Shown: positions 1 to 8,855 of the stretch, piece by piece | Position numbering within the stretch: position 1 is the first letter of the stretch | How the letters are laid out: every line of letters begins with the position of its first letter | NCBI RefSeq assembly: GCF_900109175.1 | Contig: NZ_FNZE01000004.1 | Span: forward strand, 143,808-207,807 | From: Pseudomonas linyingensis | Lineage (GTDB): Bacteria > Pseudomonadota > Gammaproteobacteria > Pseudomonadales > Pseudomonadaceae | DNA length: 64,000 bases | Direction: 5' to 3' | Notes under the pieces: model-generated | The model's database searches: none | Told to the model about the DNA's origin: nothing | The model's input: the letters and a program-made list of their open reading frames with translations, nothing else | Made by a program: the position numbers and the translations under genes

Positions 1-491
1 ATGGCGGCGTTGCCGCCCTCGGCGGCCACGGCGTCGAAGCCGGTGCCGCGCACGCTGATCACCTTGATCGCCGCGCTGGACTGCACGGTGGCGATGGCGT
101 TGCCGGCGTAGATCGGCCGCTGGAAGGTGTCGGCGTCGATGACCTTGACGATCTCGGAGATCTGCTCGACGTCGAGCAGGGCAGCGACGCGCGGCAGCAG
201 GTTCTTGCCGGCGGTGGTGGCCGGCGCCAGCACGTGGCTGTAACTCCTGCCCAGCGCGCTGACCAGCGGCGCGAGGTTCTCCGCCAGCTGGTGGGCCAGC
301 GCGGGGTGATCGGCGACCAGCACCGTGCTCACCCCGGCGACCTGGGCGGCGGCCTCGGCCACCGCGGCGCAGTTGGCGCCGGCGACCAGCAGGTGGATGT
401 CGCCGCCGATCTGCGCAGCGGCCGCCACGGTATTCAGGGTGGCCGCCGCCAGGGCGGCGTTGTCGTGTTCGGCAATGACGAGAATGGCCAT
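1..491 (-). CDS. etfA: Electron transfer flavoprotein alpha subunit, partial (N-terminal 163 residues)
   Basis: The protein reads [14 protein letters not shown] from 491 and stays open to the left edge, so the C-terminal FAD-binding half lies outside the window. EtfA pairs with EtfB to carry electrons from acyl-CoA dehydrogenases to ETF-quinone oxidoreductase. The N-terminal alpha/beta fold is typical, with ADHPAL and the LAPATTAGKNLLPRVAA stretch. The start codon overlaps the etfB stop (ATGA at 491), so the two are translationally coupled. It is the last visible gene of the liv operon, which suggests that it serves the isovaleryl-CoA dehydrogenase encoded nearby at 8856. Confidence 0.95.
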   Translation of the reverse strand, partial: MAILVIAEHDNAALAAATLNTVAAAAQIGGDIHLLVAGANCAAVAEAAAQVAGVSTVLVADHPALAHQLAENLAPLVSALGRSYSHVLAPATTAGKNLLPRVAALLDVEQISEIVKVIDADTFQRPIYAGNAIATVQSSAAIKVISVRGTGFDAVAAEGGNAA

Positions 492-1240
492 CAGATCACC
501 TTCGCTTCGTTCTTCAGTTTCTCGACCAGTTCGGCCACCGACTTGACCTTGATCCCGGCGCTGCGCGCGGCCGGCGCCTCGACCTTGAGGGTCTTCAGCG
601 TCGAGGCGGTGGACACACCCAGCGCCGCGGGAGTGAGCAGGTCGAGCGGCTTCTTCTTGGCCTTCATGATGTTGGGCAGGGAGGCGTAGCGCGGCTCGTT
701 GAGGCGCAGGTCGGTGGTGACGATGGCCGGCAGCTTGAGGGCCACGGTCTGCAGGCCGCCGTCGATCTCGCGGGTGACGTTGACGCTGTCGCCGGCCACT
801 TCCACCTTGGAGGCGAAGGTGCCCTGGGCGAAGCCGCAGAGCGCGGCGAGCATCTGCCCGGTCTGGTTGTTGTCGCTGTCGATGGCCTGCTTGCCGAGGA
901 TCACCAGCTGCGGCTGCTCGCGGTCGACCACCGCCTTGAGCAGCCTGGCCACCGCCAGGGAACTCAGCTCATCACTGGACTCGACCAGGATGGCGCGGTC
1001 GGCGCCGAGGGCCAGCGCGGTGCGCAGCTGCTCCTGGGCGGTCGCCGGGCCGACCGAGACCACCACGATCTCGCTGGCGATGCCCTTTTCCTTGAGGCGC
1101 ACCGCCTCTTCCACGGCGATCTCGCAGAACGGATTGAGCGCCATCTTGACGTTGGCCAGCTCGACGCCGCTCTGGTCGGCCTTGACCCGGACCTTGACGT
1201 TGTAGTCGACCACGCGTTTCACAGCCACGAGGATCTTCAT
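491..1240 (-). CDS. etfB: Electron transfer flavoprotein beta subunit
   Basis: It has 249 residues, the normal EtfB length, and opens with [19 protein letters not shown], a classic EtfB start. The AMP-binding region with [20 protein letters not shown] and the C-terminal extension are present. It forms the soluble heterodimeric electron carrier with EtfA. It lies 13 bases downstream of livM and overlaps etfA, so it is probably read from the liv transport promoter. Such linkage of ETF with a branched-chain amino acid importer is uncommon and makes sense if ETF accepts electrons from leucine-derived acyl-CoA oxidation. Confidence 0.96.
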   Translation of the reverse strand: MKILVAVKRVVDYNVKVRVKADQSGVELANVKMALNPFCEIAVEEAVRLKEKGIASEIVVVSVGPATAQEQLRTALALGADRAILVESSDELSSLAVARLLKAVVDREQPQLVILGKQAIDSDNNQTGQMLAALCGFAQGTFASKVEVAGDSVNVTREIDGGLQTVALKLPAIVTTDLRLNEPRYASLPNIMKAKKKPLDLLTPAALGVSTASTLKTLKVEAPAARSAGIKVKSVAELVEKLKNEAKVI

Positions 1241-1253
1241 CGGTTACCTCTTC

Positions 1254-2267
1254 TCACTTGAAGTTGCGGCTGATCAGCTTCTGCAGCCAGCCGACGATGC
1301 CGGCGCGGAACAGCAGCACGCAGAGCACGAAGATCACGCCGAGAATCACATGCACCCAGTCGCCCAGCGGGCCGTTGGACAGGTAGCTCTGCAGGGTCAC
1401 CACCACCCCGGCACCGACCAGCGGGCCGAGCACGGTGCCGACGCCGCCGAGCAGGGTCATCAGGATCACCTCGCCGGACATGTGCCAGTGGGCGTCGGTC
1501 AGCGAGGCCAGCTGGAACACCACGGTCTTGGTCGCCCCGGCCAGGCCGGTGAGGGTCGCCGAGATGACGAAGGCCAGCAGCTTGTGGGCGTCGACGTTGT
1601 AGCCCAGCGAGATGGCCCGCGGCTCGTTGTCGCGGATCGCCTTGAGCACCTGGCCGTAGGGCGAGTGGATGGTGCGCTGGATCACCGCGAAGCCGAACAC
1701 GAACACCGCCAGCACGAAGTAGTACATCGCCAGGTTGCTCGACAGGTCGAACAGACCGAACAGGTGGCCGCGCGGCACGCCCTGCAGACCGTTCTCGCCG
1801 CCGGTGAACGGCGCCTGCACGAACATGAAGAACACCAGCTGGGCCAGCGCCAGGGTGATCATCGCGAAGTAGATGCCCTGGCGGCGGATCGCCAAGAGGC
1901 CGAAGCCCAGCCCGAGCAGCCCGGAGGCCGTCGTGCCGGCGAGGATGCCCAGCTCGGTGGACAGCCCCGAGTACTGGCTGAGCAGGTAGCCGGTGACGTA
2001 GCCACCGCTGGCGAGGAACGCCGCGTGGCCGAACGACAGCAGTCCGGCGAAGCCCAGCAGCAGGTTGAAGGCGCAGGCGAATAGCGCGAAGCACAGCAGC
2101 TTCATCAGGAACACCGGGTACACCGCCAGCGGGGCGACCAGCGCGACGCCGAGCAGCGCCAGGTAGAAGCCGCGCTTGCGCAGCAGCGCCGCGCGCTGGC
2201 GTTGCTGTTCGACCTTGGGGTGCACGGCCGCAGCCGCCTGAATGTTTTCCAGACTCGACATGCTCAT
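1254..2267 (-). CDS. livM: Branched-chain amino acid ABC transporter permease (LivM type)
   Basis: It has 337 residues. The start MSMSSLENIQ at 2267 is chosen because it overlaps the livH stop (ATGA). A long cytoplasmic N-terminus is followed by multiple hydrophobic segments and the LivM hallmark NLLLGFAGLLSFGHAAFLASGGY. The motif YGQVLKAIRDNEPRAISLGYN is the cytoplasmic loop that contacts the ATPase. It forms the inner-membrane channel with LivH. The longer open frame upstream overlaps livH out of frame and is not coding. Confidence 0.95.
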   Translation of the reverse strand: MSMSSLENIQAAAAVHPKVEQQRQRAALLRKRGFYLALLGVALVAPLAVYPVFLMKLLCFALFACAFNLLLGFAGLLSFGHAAFLASGGYVTGYLLSQYSGLSTELGILAGTTASGLLGLGFGLLAIRRQGIYFAMITLALAQLVFFMFVQAPFTGGENGLQGVPRGHLFGLFDLSSNLAMYYFVLAVFVFGFAVIQRTIHSPYGQVLKAIRDNEPRAISLGYNVDAHKLLAFVISATLTGLAGATKTVVFQLASLTDAHWHMSGEVILMTLLGGVGTVLGPLVGAGVVVTLQSYLSNGPLGDWVHVILGVIFVLCVLLFRAGIVGWLQKLISRNFK

Positions 2268-3151
2268 GCCTCCTTCCCGAACAGTCCCGCAGGACGAACC
2301 AGCAGCACGATTACCATCACCAGGAACACCACGGTGTTGGCCGCTTCCGGATAGAACACCTTGGTCAGGCCCTCGATCAGGCCCATGGCCAGACCGGTGA
2401 CGATGGCGCCCATGATCGAACCCATGCCGCCGATCACCACCACGGCGAACACCACGATCAGCAGGTTGGCGCCCATGGTCGGGCTGACCGGATAGATCGG
2501 CGCGGCGAGCACGCCGGCGAAGGCCGCCAGGGCGGCGCCGTAGCCGTAGGTCAGGGTGATCAGCAGCGGCACGTTGATGCCGAAGGCCTGCATCAGCTTG
2601 GGGTTCTCGGTGCCGGCGCGCAGGTAGGAACCCAGACGGGTGCGCTCGATCATGTACCAGGTGGCGATGCACACCACCAGCGCGGCCACCACCACCCAGG
2701 CGCGGTAGGTGGGCAGGAACATGAAGCCGAGGTTGTAGCCGCCCTTGAGCAGCTCGGGCATCGGGTAGGAGGCGCCGGACACGCCGAACAGCTTGACGAA
2801 GCTGCCCTCGACGATCAGCGCCAGGCCGAAGGTCAGCAGCAGGCCGTAGAGGTGGTCCTCGCCGGCGATGCGCCGCAGCAGGTGGCGCTCGATGGCCATG
2901 CCGATGGCACCGACCAGCAGCGGCGCCAGCAGCAGCGCGACCCAGTAGTTGACGCCCAGATAGCTCAAGCCGAGCCAGGCGGCGAAGGCACCGAGCATGT
3001 ACTGGGCACCATGGGCGAAGTTGATGATGCGCAGCAGGCCGAAGATGATCGCCAGGCCCAGGCTGAGCAGTGCATAGAAGGCGCCGTTGATCAGGCCGAG
3101 CAGCAGCTGGCCGAGCAGTACGCTCAGGGGAATACCGAACAGGAGAGTCAT
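2264..3151 (-). CDS. livH: Branched-chain amino acid ABC transporter permease (LivH type)
   Basis: It has 295 residues, all consistent with a polytopic inner-membrane permease. The family motif LGLAIIFGLLRIINFAHGAQYMLG is near residues 31-54, and GTENPKLMQAFGIN marks the ATPase-coupling loop. The C-terminal segment VFLVMVIVLLVRPAGLFGKEA is typical of LivH. It starts 96 bases after the binding-protein gene, across two strong hairpins that may reduce expression relative to the binding protein. It partners LivM, LivG and LivF. Confidence 0.95.
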   Translation of the reverse strand: MTLLFGIPLSVLLGQLLLGLINGAFYALLSLGLAIIFGLLRIINFAHGAQYMLGAFAAWLGLSYLGVNYWVALLLAPLLVGAIGMAIERHLLRRIAGEDHLYGLLLTFGLALIVEGSFVKLFGVSGASYPMPELLKGGYNLGFMFLPTYRAWVVVAALVVCIATWYMIERTRLGSYLRAGTENPKLMQAFGINVPLLITLTYGYGAALAAFAGVLAAPIYPVSPTMGANLLIVVFAVVVIGGMGSIMGAIVTGLAMGLIEGLTKVFYPEAANTVVFLVMVIVLLVRPAGLFGKEA

Positions 3152-3180
3152 GAGTCACCACCCAGAGGAAGTCCGCGACA

Positions 3181-3237
3181 CCCGGCCGCGCGGGCCGGGT
3201 GGATGGCTCGCTCCCGCGCGCTCAGGCGCGCGGGAGC
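3181..3237 (-). terminator. Tandem hairpins between the binding-protein gene and livH
   Basis: Two inverted repeats lie in the 96-base gap: CCCGGCC/GGCCGGG (3181-3199) and GCTCCCGCGCG/CGCGCGGGAGC (3210-3220 with 3227-3237). Neither has a clear U-tract. They look like a leaky terminator or a 3'-end RNA stabiliser, which would leave the periplasmic binding protein more abundant than the permeases. Confidence 0.6.
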
Positions 3238-3247
3238 CGGCGGTCGA

Positions 3248-4477
3248 TCAGTGCTTGGCCACCTGATCCTTGACCAGCTTGCACTGGCTCTCGGCCAGCG
3301 GGCGGAAGGCCTGCTCGCCGGGGATGGTGCTGACGATCTTGTACAGGTCCCACTCGCCCTTGGACTCGGCCGGGGTCTTCACCTGCACCAGGTACATGTC
3401 GTGGACCATGCGGCCGTCCTCGCGAATCTGGCCGCCCTTGGCGAACATGTCGTTGATCGGGGTGGCCGCCATCTTGGCGCGCACGGTGGTGGTGTCGTCG
3501 CTGCCGGTGGCCTTGACCGCGTTCAGGTAGTGCATGGTGGCCGAGTACACCCCCGCCTGAGCCATGGTCGGCATGCTGCCGACGCGCTCGTGGTAGCGCT
3601 TGGCCCAGGCACGGGTCTCGTCGTTCATGTCCCAGTACCAGCCGGTGGTCAGCATCAGGCCCTGGGTCACATCCAGGCCCATGGCGTGGATATCGTTGAG
3701 GAACACCACCATGCCGGCCAGCTTCTGCCCGGACTGGGTGACGCCGAACTGGCTGGCGGTCTTCAGCGCGTTGACGGTGTCGGCACCGGCGTTGGCCAGG
3801 GCGATCACCTCGGCACCGGAACCCTGGGCCTGCAGCACGTAGGAGGAGAAGTCGCTGCTCGGGAACGGGTGGCGAACCTTGCCGACCACGCTGCCGCCGC
3901 CGCCTTCCACCACCTTGGTGATGTCGGCTTCCATGGCATGGCCGAAGGCGTAGTCGGCGGTCAGCATGTACCAGCTCTTGCCACCCGCACCGAGCACGGC
4001 CTTGGCGGTGCCGTTGGCCAGCGCGTAGGTGTCGTAGGTCCAGTGGATGTGGTTGGGCGAGCAGAACTCGTTGGTGATCCCCGAGGACGCCGCGCCGGAG
4101 ATCAGCGCCAGCTTGTCGGCCTGCTCGACCACCTTGGTAGCGGCCAGCACCACCGAGGAGGCGACCAGACCGGTCACCATGTCGACGTTGCGCTCGTCGA
4201 CCCACTGACGCACGGTGTTGGCGCCGACGTCCGGCTTGTTGAGGTCGTCGGCGTTGAAGATGACGATCTTCTTGCCGTCGACCGTGCCGCCGAAATCCTC
4301 CGCCGCCATCTTCAGCGCCTCCAGGCCGCCCGGGCCGGCGAGGTCGCGGTAGGTGCCGGACATGTCGGCGAGATAGCCGATGCGGATTTCGTCGTCGCTG
4401 ATCTGCGCGGCCTGGGCGGCGCTGGCGATCAGGGTGGAGGCGAGGATGGCACTTGCAGTCTTCTGGAACGCTTTCAT
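3248..4477 (-). CDS. Branched-chain amino acid ABC transporter substrate-binding protein
   Basis: It has 409 residues with a clear Sec signal peptide (MKAFQKTASAILASTLIASAAQA, cleavage near residue 23). The mature part is a Peripla_BP_6 (LivK-like) protein: DDEIRIGYLADMSGTYRDLAGPGG at the start and NADDLNKPDVGAN after it. It captures ligand in the periplasm and delivers it to LivHM. The ligand cannot be read from sequence. The liv operon linked to liu genes favours leucine or a related branched compound, but homologues of this length are also annotated as urea or amide binders. Confidence 0.93.
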   Translation of the reverse strand: MKAFQKTASAILASTLIASAAQAAQISDDEIRIGYLADMSGTYRDLAGPGGLEALKMAAEDFGGTVDGKKIVIFNADDLNKPDVGANTVRQWVDERNVDMVTGLVASSVVLAATKVVEQADKLALISGAASSGITNEFCSPNHIHWTYDTYALANGTAKAVLGAGGKSWYMLTADYAFGHAMEADITKVVEGGGGSVVGKVRHPFPSSDFSSYVLQAQGSGAEVIALANAGADTVNALKTASQFGVTQSGQKLAGMVVFLNDIHAMGLDVTQGLMLTTGWYWDMNDETRAWAKRYHERVGSMPTMAQAGVYSATMHYLNAVKATGSDDTTTVRAKMAATPINDMFAKGGQIREDGRMVHDMYLVQVKTPAESKGEWDLYKIVSTIPGEQAFRPLAESQCKLVKDQVAKH

Positions 4478-4593
4478 TTATTCACCCACTGTGCATGGTT
4501 ATTGTTTTTTGTTGAACAGAGATGCAGACGTGCAGACCGACGGGAGCCCCCGGCGCCAAGGCGCCAGGCGGATCGCGAGGGGTATTACGGGGT

Positions 4594-5319
4594 TCAGACG
4601 CCGAGAGCGGTGTTGAGCAGCTCCTGCTTCGCCGACAGCTCGCCGGCGGCGATCTCCTCGACGATCTGGCCGTGCTCCATCAGGTAGTGACGGTCGGCCA
4701 GCGGCGCAGCGAAGCGGAAGTTCTGTTCGACCAGGACGATGGTCAGGCCTTTTTCCTTGAGCTTGAGCAACACCTGGCCGAGCTTCTGCACGATCACCGG
4801 GGCGAGGCCCTCGGTGATCTCGTCGAGCAGCAGCAGGTTGGCGCCGGTACGCAGGATGCGCGCCATGGCCAGCATCTGCTGCTCGCCACCGGACAGCCGG
4901 GTGCCCTGGCTGAAGCGGCGCTCGTAGAGGTTGGGGAACATCTCGTAGATCTCGTCGAGGTCCATGCCGCCGCTGCGCACGGTGGGCGGCAGCAGCAGGT
5001 TTTCCTCGACGTTGAGGCTGGCGAAGATGCCGCGCTCCTCCGGGCAATAGCCAACGCCCAGGCGCGGGATCAGGTGGGCGGCGACGCCGATGGTCTCGTT
5101 GCCGTTGATCATGATCGAACCGGTGCGCCGGCCGACCAGGTTCATGATCGCGCGCAGGGTGGTGGTGCGCCCGGCGCCGTTGCGACCGAGCAGGGTCACC
5201 AGCTCGCCGCGGCGCACCAGCAGGTCGATGCCGTGGAGGATGTGCGACTCGCCGTAGAAGGCGTGCAGGTCGCTGATGCGCAGCTGTTCGAAGTCCGGGG
5301 TGGTGTGCAGGCCGGTCAT
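4594..5319 (-). CDS. livF: Branched-chain amino acid ABC transporter ATPase (LivF type)
   Basis: It has 241 residues. The start MTGLHTTP at 5319 overlaps the livG stop (ATGA). The ABC signature LSGGEQQMLAMARIL, the Walker B NLLLLDEITEGLAP and the LivF-style VEQN in place of the H-loop histidine are all present. The Walker A reads GRNGAGRTTT: residue 51 is arginine (CGC) where ATPases normally have lysine. The protein is otherwise full length and intact, so it is either a tolerated family variant or a weakened ATP site. Confidence 0.94.
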   Translation of the reverse strand: MTGLHTTPDFEQLRISDLHAFYGESHILHGIDLLVRRGELVTLLGRNGAGRTTTLRAIMNLVGRRTGSIMINGNETIGVAAHLIPRLGVGYCPEERGIFASLNVEENLLLPPTVRSGGMDLDEIYEMFPNLYERRFSQGTRLSGGEQQMLAMARILRTGANLLLLDEITEGLAPVIVQKLGQVLLKLKEKGLTIVLVEQNFRFAAPLADRHYLMEHGQIVEEIAAGELSAKQELLNTALGV

Positions 5320-6092
5320 GCGTGGGCCTCCTCGAGTGCGGCAGCTTCGCTGCCCAGATAGGCCTCGCGCACCTGCGGGTGGGCCGACATCGCGGCGTAA
5401 TCGCCCTCGGCGAGGATCGCGCCGCGCGCCAGCACGGTGATGCGGTCGCACAGGCGGCTGACCACGCTGAGGTTGTGCTCGACCATGACCACGGTGCGAC
5501 CGACCGCGGCGCGACGCACCAGGCCGACCACCATGTCGACGTCCTCGTGGCCCATGCCCTGGGTCGGCTCGTCGAGCAGCAGCACCTTGGGATCCAGGGC
5601 CAGGGTGGTGGCCAGTTCGAGGGCGCGCTTGCGGCCGTAGGGCAGCTCGATGGTCAAGGTGTCGGCGAACCCAAGCAGGTCGACTTCGGCGAGCAGCTGG
5701 TCGGCGCGCTCGTTCAGCTCGTCCAGGCAGCGTGCCGATTTCCAGAAGTGGAAGGAGTTGCCCTGCTGGCGCTGCAGCGCCACGCGCACGTTGTCGCGCA
5801 CGCTCATGTGGCCGAACACTGCGGATATCTGAAACGAGCGCACCAGGCCGAGACGGGCGATCTCGTTGGACTTCATCGCGGTGATCGGCTTGCCGAAGTA
5901 GAGGATCTCCCCGCGGGTCGGGGTGAGGAACTTGGTGAGCAGGTTGAACACGGTGGTCTTGCCGGCCCCGTTGGGACCGATCAGCGCGTGGATGTGACCT
6001 TGCTGCACGCGCAGGTCGACCGAATCGACCGCGGTGAAACCGCGGAACTCCTTGGTCAGGCCGCGTGTTTCCAGCACAAACTCTGGTGCCAT
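5316..6092 (-). CDS. livG: Branched-chain amino acid ABC transporter ATPase (LivG type)
   Basis: It has 258 residues and is the first gene of the liv operon. Walker A is GPNGAGKTTVF with the normal lysine, Walker B is KVLLLDEPTQGMGHEDVD and the H-loop is MVEHN. The LivG-specific insert with the RSFQISAVF region is present. The recognisable signature is degenerate: ELPYGRKRALELATTLAL replaces LSGGQ, as in many LivG proteins. It pairs with LivF to power LivHM. A putative LiuR-type operator lies 58 bases upstream of the start. Confidence 0.95.
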   Translation of the reverse strand: MAPEFVLETRGLTKEFRGFTAVDSVDLRVQQGHIHALIGPNGAGKTTVFNLLTKFLTPTRGEILYFGKPITAMKSNEIARLGLVRSFQISAVFGHMSVRDNVRVALQRQQGNSFHFWKSARCLDELNERADQLLAEVDLLGFADTLTIELPYGRKRALELATTLALDPKVLLLDEPTQGMGHEDVDMVVGLVRRAAVGRTVVMVEHNLSVVSRLCDRITVLARGAILAEGDYAAMSAHPQVREAYLGSEAAALEEAHA

Positions 6093-6149
6093 GGGGTGCC
6101 CTCTAACCTTGATTGTTTTTGTTGGTTATGGCGCTGGCCGTCACTGGCC

Positions 6150-6165
6150 TTTACGTAAACGTTAA
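6150..6165. promoter_or_regulatory. Putative LiuR-type operator upstream of livG
   Basis: TTTACGTAAACGTTAA is a near-palindrome with two ACGT half-sites separated by two bases. It lies between the livG start (6092) and the end of the peroxidase-like gene (6225). It closely resembles the perfect 16-base palindrome at 8692-8707. A MerR-family LiuR-like gene at 17490 is the obvious candidate regulator. Assignment is by similarity between the two sites and by context. Confidence 0.65.
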
Positions 6166-6224
6166 CAGCATCCCGACGCGCGCGGCAAGCACCGTTCGTA
6201 CGTCTTTAGTGCAGTGCATTGTGA

Positions 6225-6818
6225 TCAGGTACGCGGTTCGCGTGGAACGCGGCCCATCAGGTAGAACTCGTCGTTCGGCGGGGTGCCGGCCAGCGACACC
6301 AGGCGGTTGGACAGGCTGAAAAAGGCAGCCACGGCGCCGATGTCCCAGATGTCGTTGAGGCTGAAACCGACGCTTTCCAGGCGCGCCTGCCAGGCGTCGT
6401 CGAGCACGCCGTGGTCGAAGCTGAGGTGCATGGCGAAGTCGATCATCAGCCGCTGGCGCTCGCCGATGGCGGCGCTGCGGTGGTTGATCGCCAGCTGGTC
6501 GGCCAGGTGCGGCTGCTTGCTGTAGATGCGCAGCACCGCACCGTGCGCCACCACGCAGTACAGGCAGCCGTGGCGCGCGCTGGTGGCGACCACGATCATT
6601 TCCTTCTCGGCCAGGGTCAGGCTGTCGGATTCACGCTCCATCAGCGCGTCGTGCCAGGCGAAGAAGGGGCGGAACTCCTCGGGGCGGTGCGCCAGCATGA
6701 GGAACACGTTGGGAATGAAGCCGGCGCGGTCCTGCACGGCAAGGATGCGCTCGCGCAGGTCGGCCGGCAGGGCGTCGAGCGATTCGGGTACGGGGAAACG
6801 GCTGATCGGGGCGGTCAT
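6225..6818 (-). CDS. Peroxidase-related enzyme of the AhpD/carboxymuconolactone decarboxylase family
   Basis: It has 197 residues. The centre carries HGCLYCVVAHG, the CxxC-x3-H redox motif of AhpD-like proteins. The N-terminal AGFIPNVFLMLAHRPE and the later IGERQRLMIDFAMHLS region match the uncharacterised peroxidase-related enzyme family. It may reduce peroxides with a thiol pair; the substrate is unknown. It lies 97 bases downstream of the acyl-CoA synthetase gene on the same strand and is probably cotranscribed. Confidence 0.85.
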   Translation of the reverse strand: MTAPISRFPVPESLDALPADLRERILAVQDRAGFIPNVFLMLAHRPEEFRPFFAWHDALMERESDSLTLAEKEMIVVATSARHGCLYCVVAHGAVLRIYSKQPHLADQLAINHRSAAIGERQRLMIDFAMHLSFDHGVLDDAWQARLESVGFSLNDIWDIGAVAAFFSLSNRLVSLAGTPPNDEFYLMGRVPREPRT

Positions 6819-6915
6819 GAACGACTCCTCATTTTATGCCTGAAGGCACCCACGCTCCTGCGCGGGCACCGTGCGGCGTTCCCACCCAGTGCGGGAACGC
6901 TCGTTGCGCGCCGCT

Positions 6916-8595
6916 TCAGTGCTGGCCAATCCCCAGCTCCGCCACGCTGACCTCGCGCATGCGGAACTTCTGCACCTTGCCGCTGATGGTCATCGGGAAC
7001 TCGTTGACGAACTTGATGTGCCGCGGAATCTTGAAGTGGGCGATGCGCCCCTTGCAGAACTCGCGCAGCGCCTCGGCCTCGACCGTGTGCCCAGGATGCA
7101 GCTTGACCCAGGCGACGACCTCCTCGCCGTACTTGCTGTCCGGCACGCCGATCACCTGCACGTCGGCCACCGCCTCGTGGGTGAAGAGGAATTCCTCGAT
7201 CTCGCGCGGATACACGTTCTCGCCGCCGCGGATGATCATGTCTTTGTTGCGCCCGACGATCTTGACGTAGCCCTCCTCGTCCATGGTCGCCAGGTCGCCG
7301 GTGTGCATCCAGCGCGCGCCGTCGATGGCCTCGCGGGTCGCTTCCGGGTTGTTCCAGTAGCCGAGCATCACGCTGTAGCCGCGGGTGCACAGCTCGCCGA
7401 TCTGCCCGCGTGGCACGACATGGCCGTGCTCGTCGACGATCTTGCTCTCCAGGTGCGGCTGGGTGCGGCCGACGCTGGTGACGCGGCGCTCCAGGTCATC
7501 GGAAGGGCCGGTCTGGGTCGACACCGGGCTGGTCTCGGTCATCCCGTAGGCGATCTGCACCTCGCTCATGTGCATCTCGGCGATCACCCGCTTCATCACC
7601 TCGATCGGGCAGGTGGCGCCGGCCATGATCCCGGTGCGCAGGCTGGACAGGTCCATGCCGGCGCGCTCGGGGTGGTCGAGCATGGCGATGAACATGGTCG
7701 GCACGCCGTACAGTGCGGTGGCGCGCTCCTCGGCCACCGCCTGCAGGGCGGCCAGCGGCTCGAAGGCGGCGCTCGGGTAGATCATCGTGCTGCCGTGGGT
7801 CAGGCAGCCGAGGTTGCCCATCACCATGCCGAAGCAGTGGTACAGCGGCACCGGGATGACCAGGCGGTCGTGCTCGGTGAGGCCGAGGCTCTCGCCGACC
7901 ATGTAGCCGTTGTTGAGGATGTTGTAGTGGCTGAGGGTGGCGCCCTTGGGGAAGCCGGTGGTGCCGGAGGTGTACTGGATGTTGATCGGCTCGTCGAACT
8001 GCAGCTGCTCGCCGCACTGGCGCAGCTGCTCGGGGCCGACCTGCTCGGCCAGCGCCTGCAGCTGCTGCCAGCCGAGCATGCCGTCGGCCGGCTGTCGACC
8101 GAGGCTGATCACCCCGCGCAGCTCCGGCAGCATGTGGCTGTGCAGGGCGCCGGTGGCGCTGGTGGCCAGCTCCGGCAGCAGCTCGCCGAGCATGGCGTGG
8201 TAGTCGGAGGTCTTGAAGGTGTCGGCGCAGATCAGCCAGCGACAGCCGGACTGCTTGAGCGCGTACTCGAGTTCGTTGAGGCGGTAGGCTGGATTGATGT
8301 TGACCAGGATCACGCCGACCTTGGCGCTGGCGAACTGGGCGATGCACCACTCGGCGCGGTTCGGCGACCAGATGCCCAGACGCTCGCCCGGCTGCAGGCC
8401 GATGGCGATGAAGGCCCGCGCGCAGCGGTCGACCGCTTCGGCCAGCTCGGCCCAGGTGTAACGCAGGCCCTGCTCGCGCACCACCAGCGCTTCGCGTTCG
8501 GCAAAGCGGGATACCGTCTGATCGAAGGCTGCACCGATGGTCATGGCCAGCAGCGGTTTCTCCTGCGGTCCGCAGGTGTAGCTCGGAAGATTCAT
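6916..8595 (-). CDS. AMP-binding acyl-CoA synthetase
   Basis: It has 559 residues when started at MNLPSYTCG (8595); an upstream in-frame ATG at 8655 is possible but would extend into the operator region. The AMP-binding motif [18 protein letters not shown], the motif [10 protein letters not shown] and the adenylate hinge [41 protein letters not shown] are intact. The C-terminal catalytic lysine region ([13 protein letters not shown]) is also intact. It activates a carboxylic acid to its CoA thioester in the cytoplasm. Divergent linkage to liuA across a palindromic operator suggests short or branched acids such as isovalerate or methyl-branched isoprenoid acids; that is inference. Confidence 0.92.
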   Translation of the reverse strand: MNLPSYTCGPQEKPLLAMTIGAAFDQTVSRFAEREALVVREQGLRYTWAELAEAVDRCARAFIAIGLQPGERLGIWSPNRAEWCIAQFASAKVGVILVNINPAYRLNELEYALKQSGCRWLICADTFKTSDYHAMLGELLPELATSATGALHSHMLPELRGVISLGRQPADGMLGWQQLQALAEQVGPEQLRQCGEQLQFDEPINIQYTSGTTGFPKGATLSHYNILNNGYMVGESLGLTEHDRLVIPVPLYHCFGMVMGNLGCLTHGSTMIYPSAAFEPLAALQAVAEERATALYGVPTMFIAMLDHPERAGMDLSSLRTGIMAGATCPIEVMKRVIAEMHMSEVQIAYGMTETSPVSTQTGPSDDLERRVTSVGRTQPHLESKIVDEHGHVVPRGQIGELCTRGYSVMLGYWNNPEATREAIDGARWMHTGDLATMDEEGYVKIVGRNKDMIIRGGENVYPREIEEFLFTHEAVADVQVIGVPDSKYGEEVVAWVKLHPGHTVEAEALREFCKGRIAHFKIPRHIKFVNEFPMTISGKVQKFRMREVSVAELGIGQH

Positions 8596-8691
8596 GGAAT
8601 GCCTCAGTCTTATGTTTGTTATGAGGTTTGCTGCTTCTGAGTCTTGCTGTTCCACAGCAACCGTCAGGAGTTGACGTTGCTGCAGGGTTTG

Positions 8692-8707
8692 TTTACGTTA
8701 ACGTAAA
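8692..8707. promoter_or_regulatory. Putative LiuR operator in the divergent acyl-CoA synthetase/liuA promoter
   Basis: TTTACGTTAACGTAAA is a perfect 16-base palindrome with ACGT-TA-ACGT core. It sits 148 bases before liuA and 96 bases before the acyl-CoA synthetase. A TTGACG (8671-8676) just upstream could be the liuA -35 element, so the site would overlap the promoter spacer and -10 region, typical for a MerR-family regulator. The 260-base gap holds no credible gene. Confidence 0.75.
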
Positions 8708-8855
8708 GGTGATCGACTGACAACCCACTCCGCAGAGCCGAACGCTAAGCTGGAATGGGGGCTCCGGGAGCAGCGCTCCAGGGGCCGGACTCGCGCAGCG
8801 ACCTACCGTACTACTCCGCAAACCGCACAACTACAAGACAGACAAAGGTGGTTCC

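Noticed and set aside
6871..8640. 589-codon open frame on the plus strand
   Set aside because: It is antisense to the intact acyl-CoA synthetase and its product is low-complexity His/Ala/Gly, as expected for the opposite strand of GC-rich coding DNA.
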